Positions 7,702-15,930 of a DNA stretch of 64,000 bases are shown in pieces. Made by a program: the position numbers and the translations under genes. This DNA is from JABDEZ01 sp965276955. GTDB lineage: Bacteria > Bacteroidota > Bacteroidia > Chitinophagales > Chitinophagaceae. Under the pieces are notes generated by a model that worked only from the letters and a program-made list of their open reading frames with translations, was not told the origin of the DNA and did not search any database. The stretch is from positions 41,523 through 105,522 of the forward strand of contig CBDIBP010000044.1 of assembly GCA_965276955.1 (NCBI GenBank). Reading direction: 5' to 3'. Within the stretch, counting starts at the first letter, position 1; every line of letters begins with the position of its first letter.

Positions 7702-9546
7702 GTGGCCGATATCATACAGCTTTTATCAGACCAGGTAGCCAACCAGATAGCGGCGGGCGAGGTGGTGCAGCGCCCGGCAAGCGCCGTAAAGGAGCTGCTG
7801 GAAAATGCTGTGGATGCCGGAGCTACCGAGATACAACTGGTAATAAAAGACGCGGGTAAGGAACTGATACAGGTAATAGATAATGGTAAGGGTATGAGCA
7901 CTACCGATGCCCGTATGAGTTTTGAGCGCCACGCCACCAGCAAGATCAGGAATATAAATGACCTGTTCACCATACGCACCATGGGTTTTAGGGGCGAGGC
8001 CCTTGCATCGATAGCTGCCGTAGCGCAGGTAGAGATGAAGACCCGCCAACCCGCCAGCGATGTAGGTACCCGCATAGTAATAGAAGGTACAGAGGTGAAA
8101 CTGCAGGAAGCCTGTGCCGCCAATGCCGGCACCAATATACAGGTAAAGAACTTGTTCTACAACGTGCCTGCACGTCGCCATTTTTTAAAGAGTGCTACTA
8201 CAGAGCTGCGACACATACTCGATGAGTTTACCCGCGTGGCACTGGCGCACCCACAGGTGGGTTTCCGCTTTTTTAATAATGGTACCGAACAGTACAACCT
8301 GCCCATAGAGAACCTGAAGACCCGTATAGTGGGCCTGCTGGGCAACACTTACGAAAAGAACATGGTGCCTGTGGAGGAAGAGGCCGATGTGCTGAAGATA
8401 AACGGCTTCATAGGTAAGCCCACAGCTGCTACCCGCACCCGCGGCATGCAGTTCTTCTTTATCAATAACCGTTTCATACGCAATGCCTACCTGCATCACG
8501 CCGTCACCAATGCATACGAGGGGCTTATAGAAAAAGATGCCTTCCCGTTCTATGTTTTGTTCCTGGAAGTAGATGCAGCCCGGGTAGATGTGAACGTGCA
8601 CCCCACCAAGCAGGAAGTAAAATTCGAGGATGACCGATTGATGTATACCTACCTGAATGCAGCTGTGAAGCACGCACTGGCCCGGTACAACATTGCCCCC
8701 TCGCTCGATTTTACACTGAACGCCGATATACAGCAACTAAGCGCCATACAGCAGCCACGCACCGATACGCAGAACGATGCTACCCGCAGTGGGTACCTAT
8801 ATAATACATTTACCAACAAAGGGCAGGCCCACTTTGTAGAAAGCAAGGATAGCCTGGCTCGCTGGAAAGACCTGTACGAAGTAGCCAACACAGTACCCAA
8901 GAATGCCATAATAGTGGACCAGACCACCCTGCCCTCGCAGGCGGGCACACTGCATACCGATACAGAGACCAGCATAGCCGGCGGCAGCAGCAATGTGATG
9001 GTGATACAAAATAGTATGCTGCTCACCACCGTGCGCAGCGGCCTGATGCTGATACACATTCGCCGCGCACAGGAGCGCATATGGTACGAGCGCCTGCTAC
9101 AGGAGTGGAATACCGGGGTCACCCCCTCGCAGCGGTTACTGTTCCCGCTGTCTTTCGATATTGCGCCGCAGGATGCCATATTGCTGAATACCGTACTGGC
9201 CGATATGGCCCGCATTGGTTTTGACATAGCGCCCTTCGGGCAAAACACTTATGTGGTGCAGGGCGTGCCCACCGGGCTACCATCCGGAGAAGAGAAAAAT
9301 GTGCTGGACGAGGTGATAGAACAGCTGAAACACGAAAGCCCCGATGCCGCCGCCAGCCGGAATGATAAGCTGCTGGCCAGTATGGCCCGTCGCCTCAGCC
9401 GCAACCGGCACGCCATACAGCAGGAAGAAGGCCGGCAGGCGCTTATAGACGAGCTCTTTGCCTGCAGTATGCCAGAGTATACCCCCGACGGCAAAAAAGT
9501 ATTCACCATGATACGCAAGGAAGAACTGGATAATATGTTGGAATGA
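7702..9546 (+). CDS. mutL: DNA mismatch repair protein MutL
   Basis: MutL couples mismatch recognition by MutS to strand removal. The 614 residues start at a GTG and show the GHKL ATPase motifs: ELLENAVDAGA (31-41, catalytic E31), DNGKGM (60-65), and GFRGEAL (95-101). The C-terminal dimerisation/endonuclease domain spans about 420-614. The position where family endonuclease motifs read like DQHxAxER instead reads HIRRAQER (452-459): the metal-binding Asp and His are replaced by His and Arg, while QER and the following YE remain. Nicking activity may be lost or altered. It stands alone on its transcript. Confidence 0.96.
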   Translation: MADIIQLLSDQVANQIAAGEVVQRPASAVKELLENAVDAGATEIQLVIKDAGKELIQVIDNGKGMSTTDARMSFERHATSKIRNINDLFTIRTMGFRGEALASIAAVAQVEMKTRQPASDVGTRIVIEGTEVKLQEACAANAGTNIQVKNLFYNVPARRHFLKSATTELRHILDEFTRVALAHPQVGFRFFNNGTEQYNLPIENLKTRIVGLLGNTYEKNMVPVEEEADVLKINGFIGKPTAATRTRGMQFFFINNRFIRNAYLHHAVTNAYEGLIEKDAFPFYVLFLEVDAARVDVNVHPTKQEVKFEDDRLMYTYLNAAVKHALARYNIAPSLDFTLNADIQQLSAIQQPRTDTQNDATRSGYLYNTFTNKGQAHFVESKDSLARWKDLYEVANTVPKNAIIVDQTTLPSQAGTLHTDTETSIAGGSSNVMVIQNSMLLTTVRSGLMLIHIRRAQERIWYERLLQEWNTGVTPSQRLLFPLSFDIAPQDAILLNTVLADMARIGFDIAPFGQNTYVVQGVPTGLPSGEEKNVLDEVIEQLKHESPDAAASRNDKLLASMARRLSRNRHAIQQEEGRQALIDELFACSMPEYTPDGKKVFTMIRKEELDNMLE

Positions 9547-9564
9547 TCAATAATTTGTTTTTGC

Positions 9565-9572
9565 TACCTTTG
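9565..9572 (+). promoter_or_regulatory. -7 element upstream of reductase gene
   Basis: TACCTTTG (exact TAnnTTTG) lies 42 nt before the ATG at 9615 and just after the mutL stop, indicating a separate promoter for the reductase-arfB pair. Confidence 0.55.
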
Positions 9573-9614
9573 CCGCCCGACCAAAGAGTATAGTTAGTCG
9601 TATATATAGTATCT

Positions 9615-10703
9615 ATGTCCACTTTGAAGTTTTATCCACTTACCGTAAAAGATGTGCGGCCCGAAACGGCTGATTGTGTATCTGTAAGCCTGGCAGTGCC
9701 CGGCGAGCTGGAAGATACGTTCAGGTTCGCACCCGGCCAGTACCTTACGTTCCGCAAGCACGTGCATGGCGCAGAGGTGCGCCGCTCTTACTCCATATGC
9801 GCCAGCCCTGCCGATAACGAGCTGCGTGTGGCCATAAAGAAAGTGGACGAGGGCAAATTCTCAGGCTATGCACACAGTGAGCTGAAGGCTGGTGATGTGC
9901 TGGATGTGATGCCCCCCATGGGCAAATTCACGCCCCGGACAACCGATAAAACAGAAAAAGAATATATAGCCTTTGCGGCCGGCAGCGGCATTACCCCCAT
10001 CATGAGCATCATGAAAACGGTGCTTGAAAATGAGCCGGGCAGCAGCTTCACATTGGTATATGGCAATCGTAACCGCAACTCCATCATATTTCGCGAAGCC
10101 ATAGAAGGCTTGAAGAACAAATACATGCAGCGGGTGCGCGTGTACCACATCCTCAGCCGCGAGCACATGGATATCCCCTTGTTCAACGGACGTATAGATG
10201 CGCAGAAATGTGCTGACTTCTGCGAAAAGCTCATAGACGTGCACAGCACAGACGAAGCCTTTATCTGCGGACCGGAAGAAATGATACTCTCCGTGCGCCA
10301 GCAACTGGTAGATATGGGTATGCCATCGGCCAACGTGCATATAGAATTGTTCACCTCTCCCGATCAGCCAAAGGCAGCGCACGAGAAGTGGGCCAAGACG
10401 CATACAGCCGACAGTACCCTGAAAAGTAAGGTAAGCGTGCGCCTGGATGGTACCACTTTTGATATGGAGCTGGCCTACGATGGCGAGAACATACTGGATG
10501 CAGCGCTGCACAGCGGCGCAGACCTGCCCTATGCATGCAAAGGCGGTGTGTGCAGCACCTGCCGTGCCAAGGTAGTAGAAGGCAAGGTGGATATGGAAGC
10601 CAACTACAGCCTGGAGCCCGATGAAGTGGCCAAGGGTTTTGTACTTACCTGCCAGAGCCACCCGCGTACAGAGCGCGTGGTGATAGACTTTGACGCCCGA
10701 TAA
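9615..10703 (+). CDS. PaaE-like flavin/2Fe-2S oxidoreductase
   Basis: A 362-residue electron-transfer reductase. An FAD domain (RRSYSICASP, about 57-66) and an NAD(P)-binding domain (AAGSGITPIMSI, about 121-132; FICGPEEM, about 217-224) are fused to a C-terminal plant-type [2Fe-2S] ferredoxin domain with the CKGGVCSTC cysteines (about 309-317) and a fourth cysteine in VLTCQS. This layout is that of the phenylacetyl-CoA epoxidase reductase PaaE and related monooxygenase reductases. No paaABCD genes are nearby, so the partner oxygenase is elsewhere or different. Its stop precedes the arfB ATG by only 13 nt. Confidence 0.88.
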   Translation: MSTLKFYPLTVKDVRPETADCVSVSLAVPGELEDTFRFAPGQYLTFRKHVHGAEVRRSYSICASPADNELRVAIKKVDEGKFSGYAHSELKAGDVLDVMPPMGKFTPRTTDKTEKEYIAFAAGSGITPIMSIMKTVLENEPGSSFTLVYGNRNRNSIIFREAIEGLKNKYMQRVRVYHILSREHMDIPLFNGRIDAQKCADFCEKLIDVHSTDEAFICGPEEMILSVRQQLVDMGMPSANVHIELFTSPDQPKAAHEKWAKTHTADSTLKSKVSVRLDGTTFDMELAYDGENILDAALHSGADLPYACKGGVCSTCRAKVVEGKVDMEANYSLEPDEVAKGFVLTCQSHPRTERVVIDFDAR

Positions 10704-10716
10704 ACCAACCCCAACC

Positions 10717-11112
10717 ATGCGCGAACTGAGCCCCGAAATATTTTACAGAACAGCGCGCAGCGGCGGCAAGGGCGGCCAAAATGTGAACAAGGTAGAGACC
10801 ATGGTGGAAGCCTGGTGGCATATAGATAACTCCCGCCTCCTGCAGCCCGAAGAAAAAGAATGGCTGCACGACAAACTAAAGAACCGGATAACCAAGGATG
10901 GCTACCTGCTGGTAAAAAGCAGCGAGACCCGCTCCCAACTGGAGAACAAGCAAATAGCCCTGGCTAAGCTCACCGACCTGGTGACCGCCGCACTAATAAA
11001 GCCCAAGAAGCGCAAACCCAGCAAACCATCTAAAGCCGCCATAGCCAAACGGCTGGACAGCAAGCGAATGGATAGCGTGAAGAAACAGCAGCGACGAGGT
11101 GGAGAGTGGTAG
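10717..11112 (+). CDS. arfB: Peptidyl-tRNA hydrolase ArfB (ribosome rescue)
   Basis: A 131-residue codon-independent release factor. It carries the GGQ motif in RSGGKGGQNVNKVET (about 15-29) that hydrolyses peptidyl-tRNA on stalled ribosomes, followed by the RITKDGYLLV strand and a very basic C-terminal tail (KPKKRKPSKPSKAA, KKQQRRGGEW) that would enter the empty mRNA channel. Length and tail match ArfB rather than full class I release factors. The ATG at 10717 is preferred over a TTG at 10690 inside the reductase gene, which would add nine unconserved residues. Confidence 0.93.
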   Translation: MRELSPEIFYRTARSGGKGGQNVNKVETMVEAWWHIDNSRLLQPEEKEWLHDKLKNRITKDGYLLVKSSETRSQLENKQIALAKLTDLVTAALIKPKKRKPSKPSKAAIAKRLDSKRMDSVKKQQRRGGEW

Positions 11113-11247
11113 GTAATGCTTAGGTAAAAGATCCTCGCCAAGGTGCCAGTCTCCTCTCATTTTTTTAATAAAAGTGGAGGTTGCCGGGGCTTTTTTATTT
11201 CAATGTTTCAAGTAGATTTGATAAAAGACCTATAGCTTTCTATTTCT

Positions 11248-11754
11248 ATGCAAGTACAAGTAATACAACAGAAGATCTACGAGGTCCGTGAACAAAGAGT
11301 TATGCTTGATTTTGATCTGGCAGAATTGTATGAAGTAGAAACAAGAGTTTTGAAACAAACAGTAAAAAGGAATATAAAACGTTTCCCTACAGACTTTATG
11401 TTTGAACTCACTAATAGTGAGGTAGAAGACATGGTGTCACAAAATGTGATACCATCAAAAAGCAAACTTGGTGGTGCAGTACCAATGGCATTTACAGAGC
11501 AAGGGTTAGCCATGCTAAGTGGCGTTTTGAGATCGGATAGAGCTATTGATGTTAATATAGCCATCATGAGGGCCTTTGTGTTCATGAGGAAATATGCATT
11601 AACACACAAAGACCTTACAGACAAATTAAAGGAATTAGAAAATAAATATGACAAGCAATTTGAAGACGTATATGAAGCGCTGAATTACCTGGTAAATAAA
11701 GATAAGGCACAGACAAAGCATGGAGAGCGGCAAATGATTGGATTTAAAAAGTAA
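11248..11754 (+). CDS. ORF6N domain protein
   Basis: A 168-residue protein whose first 90 residues match the ORF6N DNA-binding-like domain (QQKIYEVREQRVMLDFDLAELYEVETRVL, then AFTEQGLAMLSGVLRSD). The C-terminal half is a charged coiled coil (LTDKLKELENKYDKQFEDVYEAL). The domain is found in phage antirepressors and in many Bacteroidota chromosomal proteins of unknown role. No other phage gene adjoins it, so it is either a remnant or a stand-alone regulator. Confidence 0.88.
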   Translation: MQVQVIQQKIYEVREQRVMLDFDLAELYEVETRVLKQTVKRNIKRFPTDFMFELTNSEVEDMVSQNVIPSKSKLGGAVPMAFTEQGLAMLSGVLRSDRAIDVNIAIMRAFVFMRKYALTHKDLTDKLKELENKYDKQFEDVYEALNYLVNKDKAQTKHGERQMIGFKK

Positions 11755-11960
11755 AACATTTTCACGCGATGTTCCAGTGTTCTGAAAGGCATCTGGAACT
11801 ACAGATCAGCTTCGCTTTCGCGAACGGCACTTAGGGTGTTCAGCTAATAAATTTATCATTGCCTGTTTTGTGTTCAGTTGGCTAAGCACATCCCATATTT
11901 TAGACACGATTGACCCTGCGGATGACCCACATCAGTCTATACTTCAAAGAAAATTAGGGT

Positions 11961-12089
11961 TTAGTAGCGGTCGTGATGACGGTGCCAGTTTGAATTGTGG
12001 TCGCGGTAGCTGTGCTCCCAATGGGCACATGAGCTGAAAGCGGTAAGCACAATAACAGCAGAACAAATGGCGAATATTACTTTCTTCAT
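11961..12089 (-). CDS. His-rich mini-lipoprotein 1
   Basis: A 42-residue frame on the minus strand, ATG 12089 to TAA 11961. MKKVIFAICSAVIVLTAFSSC is a lipoprotein signal peptide with the SSC lipobox usual in Bacteroidota. The mature part after the cysteine is only 21 residues and six of them are histidine (AHWEHSYRDH, then WHRHHDRY). It is the first of three adjacent genes with the same plan, so they are paralogues or convergent designs. A periplasmic metal-binding role is inferred from the histidines alone. Confidence 0.75.
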   Translation of the reverse strand: MKKVIFAICSAVIVLTAFSSCAHWEHSYRDHNSNWHRHHDRY

Positions 12090-12167
12090 AAAAAACAGGT
12101 AGTCAGTTAAAGATGATGTCATAAATATAGGCAAAGATCATTAAGAAAATACGCTTGATAAGCATAA

Positions 12168-12200
12168 CAAAAAAAGTACCGTTCTCTGCAGAACGATACT
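12168..12200 (-). terminator. Rho-independent terminator after mini-lipoprotein 2
   Basis: An 11-bp inverted repeat with one G-U (arms 12175-12185 and 12190-12200, loop of 4) is followed on the minus strand by seven T. It lies 29 nt past the stop at 12229 and separates mini-lipoproteins 2 and 1. Confidence 0.8.
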
Positions 12201-12228
12201 TGTAAATTTCTAATGATCGATACCCATC

Positions 12229-12339
12229 TTAGCCATGACGGAAATGGGGGTGATGATGGTGTGGGTGAAATATGATACATGAGCTTAACGACATAGCCAT
12301 GATGCAAACAGCACAAACCGATAAAACCATACTTTTCAT
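12229..12339 (-). CDS. His-rich mini-lipoprotein 2
   Basis: A 36-residue frame on the minus strand, ATG 12339 to TAA 12229. The signal MKSMVLSVCAVCIMAMSLSSC ends in the SSC lipobox; the mature peptide has just 15 residues, seven of them histidine (IIFHPHHHHPHFRHG). The downstream hairpin-plus-T-run terminator shows that it is a real transcription unit end, which strengthens the case that so small a gene is expressed. Function unknown; metal binding is inferred. Confidence 0.75.
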   Translation of the reverse strand: MKSMVLSVCAVCIMAMSLSSCIIFHPHHHHPHFRHG

Positions 12340-12402
12340 AGTGTTCAAGTTTTAGATAGGAGCAAACACAAAGACCATTCCTATAAACTATAAGACCACC
12401 CG

Positions 12403-12528
12403 CTAATAAGGACGGTAGTAACCGCGATAATGGTGATGGTAATGATGAGGATGCTCTACTACAATGCAAGAGCTGAACGATACCACCATAACAAGCAATG
12501 CGCCAAGAGCCATTAATTTCGTTTTCAT
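12403..12528 (-). CDS. His-rich mini-lipoprotein 3
   Basis: A 41-residue frame on the minus strand, ATG 12528 to TAG 12403. MKTKLMALGALLVMVVSFSSC is the lipoprotein signal; the mature 20 residues contain six histidines and five tyrosines (EHPHHYHHHYRGYYRPY). It lies 63 bp before mini-lipoprotein 2 on the same strand, so those two probably share a transcript ending at the 12168-12200 terminator. Confidence 0.75.
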   Translation of the reverse strand: MKTKLMALGALLVMVVSFSSCIVVEHPHHYHHHYRGYYRPY

Positions 12529-12728
12529 ATTGTTTTCTTTATTGGTTTAGAATGTATTAAAACAAAATAGTTTAAACATACTATTCCAAAGCACGCACCA
12601 ACATATCTTAAAGAAATCACAAAGCAAAAGGAAGGTAAGAGCCGGGATACATTGATAAATCATCTGCGCTCAAATTATGTCCATATCGGTGATAGAGCGG
12701 ATATGGAAATGAGACCTGAAGGGGCTTA

Positions 12729-13583
12729 TCACCGCAGGGTGACGGGCTCTGCCTTATATCCCATTTCCCGTAACCGGGCTATCAAGCCACAGTTCGTAAA
12801 TAGATGGAACAAGCCGACCGCAATAAAACAATTATTGTTGTTCAGCAATGCCGGCAACTTTTTTAGCCATTGATCGTTCCGGTCACTTAATATCACATTG
12901 TTACTACACGGTTTGTCAAAGCTATAATCAAACCGGAAAGCCATATAATCGTGCGCATCATCGCACTTGTTATCATTCTTTTTAGGCTCCATCGTGGTGT
13001 GTATCCAAAAATGGATCGCTTTTTTCAGTTCTTTCCAATTTCCACCCGATCTGTTGATGGCATCCATTTATATACTGTCTGTTTCAAAGGCGCTCAGCCG
13101 GATGCTGTTTGACCGGGCCACATCGATCAGATAGTCATCGAAGTGGTCCCATTTATCTGTCGGAAGAACAGTACCACAGTTTTTTTTGAAATACTCCTGT
13201 TGCAGTTTCGCATACAGTTCCATCGGTCTTAATTTATGAACATCAACACCCCAGTTTTTTGAAATGGTCAGCAGATCCAACATATCGTCTTTTGTCAAAG
13301 TATTTTCTATATCGCTGGTCGGTTGTCGTTGATTTAAAAGATCCCTTACCTTTTGCGGGTCACCTATTGACTCAAATACCGCAACATCAGCGTGAGTTAG
13401 CTCCTTTTTTATACGTGGTAGCGAGTCGATAAATGAGTTTCCCATTTGGTGATAAGTGCCCAACAAGTAAGATACGTGAGGCGAGCCTGGCTTTGTTATT
13501 TGCCAGAGAATGGTATTTTGACCAACCGCCTGCACACTTTGCAATAAAAAAATTGTCGCTATTAGCGAGATAATTAACCGCAT
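12729..13583 (-). pseudogene. TraB/GumN-family protein interrupted by in-frame stop
   Basis: Read through one TAA (13070-13068) the frame gives a protein of about 284 residues, the normal TraB/GumN length. The first part has a signal peptide (MRLIISLIATIFLLQSVQAVGQ) and the family's LLGTYHQMG motif; the part after the stop holds CFIAVGLFHL and the closing GLIARLREMGYKAEPV. Both conserved His motifs are therefore present but on opposite sides of the stop. The codon after the TAA is ATG, so a second fragment could in principle be made. The family is often annotated as a periplasmic hydrolase. A sequencing error, true pseudogene or readthrough cannot be told apart here. Confidence 0.8.
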
Positions 13584-13717
13584 ACAGGTAAGATAAGTAT
13601 TATTAAAAATAGATGCCCGATATCGTATGGTAATGAGACAATAAAAGTGACACAATTGGTTGGGCTATAAAATGTAGTTACGCTTGCGGAACGTTTGAAG
13701 ATCAGCTTAGGGATATA

Positions 13718-15838
13718 CTACCGGAAAGCCATGAATACCAGCCAGCTGCACAAGTAAGCAATGCCCGACATGTAGAGGAACTGGATAATGGGGTATTTCC
13801 AGCTGCGGGTCTCCCGGCGCACGATGGCCAGGGTGCTCATGCACTGCATGGCAAATACGTAGAAGATAAGCAGGGACAAACCGGAGGCCAGGGTATATAC
13901 CGGTGTACCATCTTCGCGGCGGGCTGCTTTCATTTTTTCCTGTAGGGTACGGCTGCCGGCCTCAGCATCCCCTACGCTATACAGCGTGGCCATGGTACCC
14001 ACAAAAGCCTCGCGTGCCGCGAACGATGTGATGAGCGCAATGCCTATCTTCCAGTCGAACCCCAGTGGTTTTATTACCGGTTCTATTGCGTGGCCCATGA
14101 TACCGGCAAAGGAATACTGCAGTTTTTCGCTGGCGGCAGAGCGCTCCAGCTCTTTCTGCTGTTCCGGGTGTTGCTGTTGCAGCAGTGCATACTTCTGGTG
14201 CACCTCGTTCATTTTTGCGGGAGGGCCATAGCTTGCCAGCGCCCACAAAATAAGGGATATGATAACAATGACCTTACCGGCATCGGTAACGAAGATCTTG
14301 GCTTTTTCTATCATAGTGATGCCCACGTTCTTCCAGCGCGGAGCACGGTACACGGGCAGCTCCATAAGGAAGAAGGTACGGTCCTTACTTTTTATGAGAA
14401 AGCTCATGACCTTGGCCACAATAAGACTCATAAAAAAGCCCAGCAGGTAAAGGCCCATAAGCACTAAACCCTGCAGGTTAAAGATACCCAGGTATTGCTG
14501 CGAGGGTATGACCAGCGCTATGAGTATGGTATATACCGGCAGGCGGGCAGAGCAGCTCATGAGCGGGGTGATCATGATAGTGATGAGGCGCTCCTTACGG
14601 TTCTGTATAGTGCGGGTAGCCATGATGGCGGGCACCGCACAAGCCATACCGCTGATGAGCGGCATTACAGAGCGGCCATTGAGCCCCGCGCTGCGCATGA
14701 GCCTGTCTGTAAGGAAACTGATACGGGCCATATAGCCACTATCTTCCAGTATGGTGATGAGGCCGAACAGTATCATGATCTGCGGCACGAAAACCGCCAC
14801 CCCGCTGATACCCGCCAGCAGGCCATTTACCAAAAGGTCGCGCACAAAGTTATCGGGCATGATGCTGTTGAGCACGCCCCCCAGGTTGCTGAATGCATAC
14901 TGTATCCAGTCCATAGGGTACTTGGCCAGCCAGAAAATGCTCTGGAAGATAAGGAACAACACGGCCAGCAGTATCACATTGCCCCACATGGGGTGCAGTA
15001 GTATCTTGTCTATACGGTCGCTGATGACCATGCGCTTCAGCGGGCTGTCCTCTACCACGCACTGCGGCATTATCTGCCCAATGCGCTGGTAGCGCTGCAT
15101 GATCTCCTCGGCCTGCATTTTTGCCTTCTGGAAAGAGCTCGCTGCCAGTACGCGCCCTATCTCTGTTTTGGTGTATGGCGACAGGTAGCTGAGCTCTGCA
15201 TAATTGCAGGCTACATGCAGGGCGGCATAGTTGCTATCCAGGTTGCATAGTTCCTTTATCTCTGTAAGCCAGGTGCCGGCCAGTTTGTGTATGTCTATAA
15301 AGTCGGGCTGTATAACGTGCTTGTCAGCGCCAGCCACATCAGCTATCTTCTTTTTCAGCTGCACTATACCCTTGTTGCGGCGGGGGTTTATGGCCACAAC
15401 GGGCACACCCATCAGCCGCTGCAGGCCTGCCATATCTATGGTGATGCCCTTTTGCCGGGCTATATCCATCATAGACAGGGCAATGATAACGGGTATCTTC
15501 AGGTCCATGATCTGCGAGCAGAACAGCAGGTTGCGCTTCAGGTTGCTGGCGTCGGCTATTACTACTATCAGGTCGGGCTTATCCTCATTGTGGTGGTTCA
15601 GCAATACCTCGTAGGTCACCTGTTCATCGGCGCTCTTGGGGTACAAGCTGTAGGTGCCCGGCAGGTCAAGTATATGTGCAGTAATGGTCTCGCTGATCTT
15701 GGATATACCGGTCTTCTTATCTACAGTGACCCCAGCGAAGTTGCCTACCTTCTGATTGAGCCCGGTAAGCGAATTGAAAAGGGAGCTTTTTCCGCTATTT
15801 GGGTTACCTACAAGTGATATGGTAAGAGGCCGCTGCAT
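13718..15838 (-). CDS. feoB: Ferrous iron transporter FeoB
   Basis: A 706-residue Fe(II) transporter of the inner membrane. The N-terminal G domain has G1 GNPNSGKS (about 11-18), G2 NFAGVT and G3 DLPGTYSL; the G4 motif reads SMMD instead of the usual NxxD. The C-terminal membrane domain has the two Gate repeats, with the conserved CAVPAIMATRTI. The start at 15838 gives MQRPLTISLVGNP; a longer frame to 15889 would lie over the promoter. No feoA is adjacent, although FeoA is the usual partner. The His-rich mini-lipoproteins lie 1.2 kb away. Confidence 0.96.
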   Translation of the reverse strand: MQRPLTISLVGNPNSGKSSLFNSLTGLNQKVGNFAGVTVDKKTGISKISETITAHILDLPGTYSLYPKSADEQVTYEVLLNHHNEDKPDLIVVIADASNLKRNLLFCSQIMDLKIPVIIALSMMDIARQKGITIDMAGLQRLMGVPVVAINPRRNKGIVQLKKKIADVAGADKHVIQPDFIDIHKLAGTWLTEIKELCNLDSNYAALHVACNYAELSYLSPYTKTEIGRVLAASSFQKAKMQAEEIMQRYQRIGQIMPQCVVEDSPLKRMVISDRIDKILLHPMWGNVILLAVLFLIFQSIFWLAKYPMDWIQYAFSNLGGVLNSIMPDNFVRDLLVNGLLAGISGVAVFVPQIMILFGLITILEDSGYMARISFLTDRLMRSAGLNGRSVMPLISGMACAVPAIMATRTIQNRKERLITIMITPLMSCSARLPVYTILIALVIPSQQYLGIFNLQGLVLMGLYLLGFFMSLIVAKVMSFLIKSKDRTFFLMELPVYRAPRWKNVGITMIEKAKIFVTDAGKVIVIISLILWALASYGPPAKMNEVHQKYALLQQQHPEQQKELERSAASEKLQYSFAGIMGHAIEPVIKPLGFDWKIGIALITSFAAREAFVGTMATLYSVGDAEAGSRTLQEKMKAARREDGTPVYTLASGLSLLIFYVFAMQCMSTLAIVRRETRSWKYPIIQFLYMSGIAYLCSWLVFMAFR

Positions 15839-15849
15839 GAATGTGGCTG

Positions 15850-15857
15850 CAAAGGTA
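15850..15857 (-). promoter_or_regulatory. -7 element of feoB
   Basis: Minus-strand TACCTTTG, an exact TAnnTTTG match, lies 11 nt before the feoB ATG at 15838 and supports that start and a very short leader. Confidence 0.6.
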
Positions 15858-15930
15858 ACGGATACGCTTACGTATAAGATATGATACATCTCATAACAGT
15901 ATAAGTTTTCCCGATTATGAAAACTGGTAG

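Noticed and set aside
9615..10703. Part of a phenylacetate degradation operon
   Set aside because: No paaABCD, paaG or paaZ genes occur around it; only the reductase pattern is present.
11248..11754. Marker of a second prophage
   Set aside because: ORF6N proteins are common in Bacteroidota chromosomes and no other phage gene adjoins it.
12119..12469. A 116-codon minus-strand frame across the mini-lipoprotein genes
   Set aside because: It runs through a terminator and overlaps two better supported lipoprotein genes in another frame.
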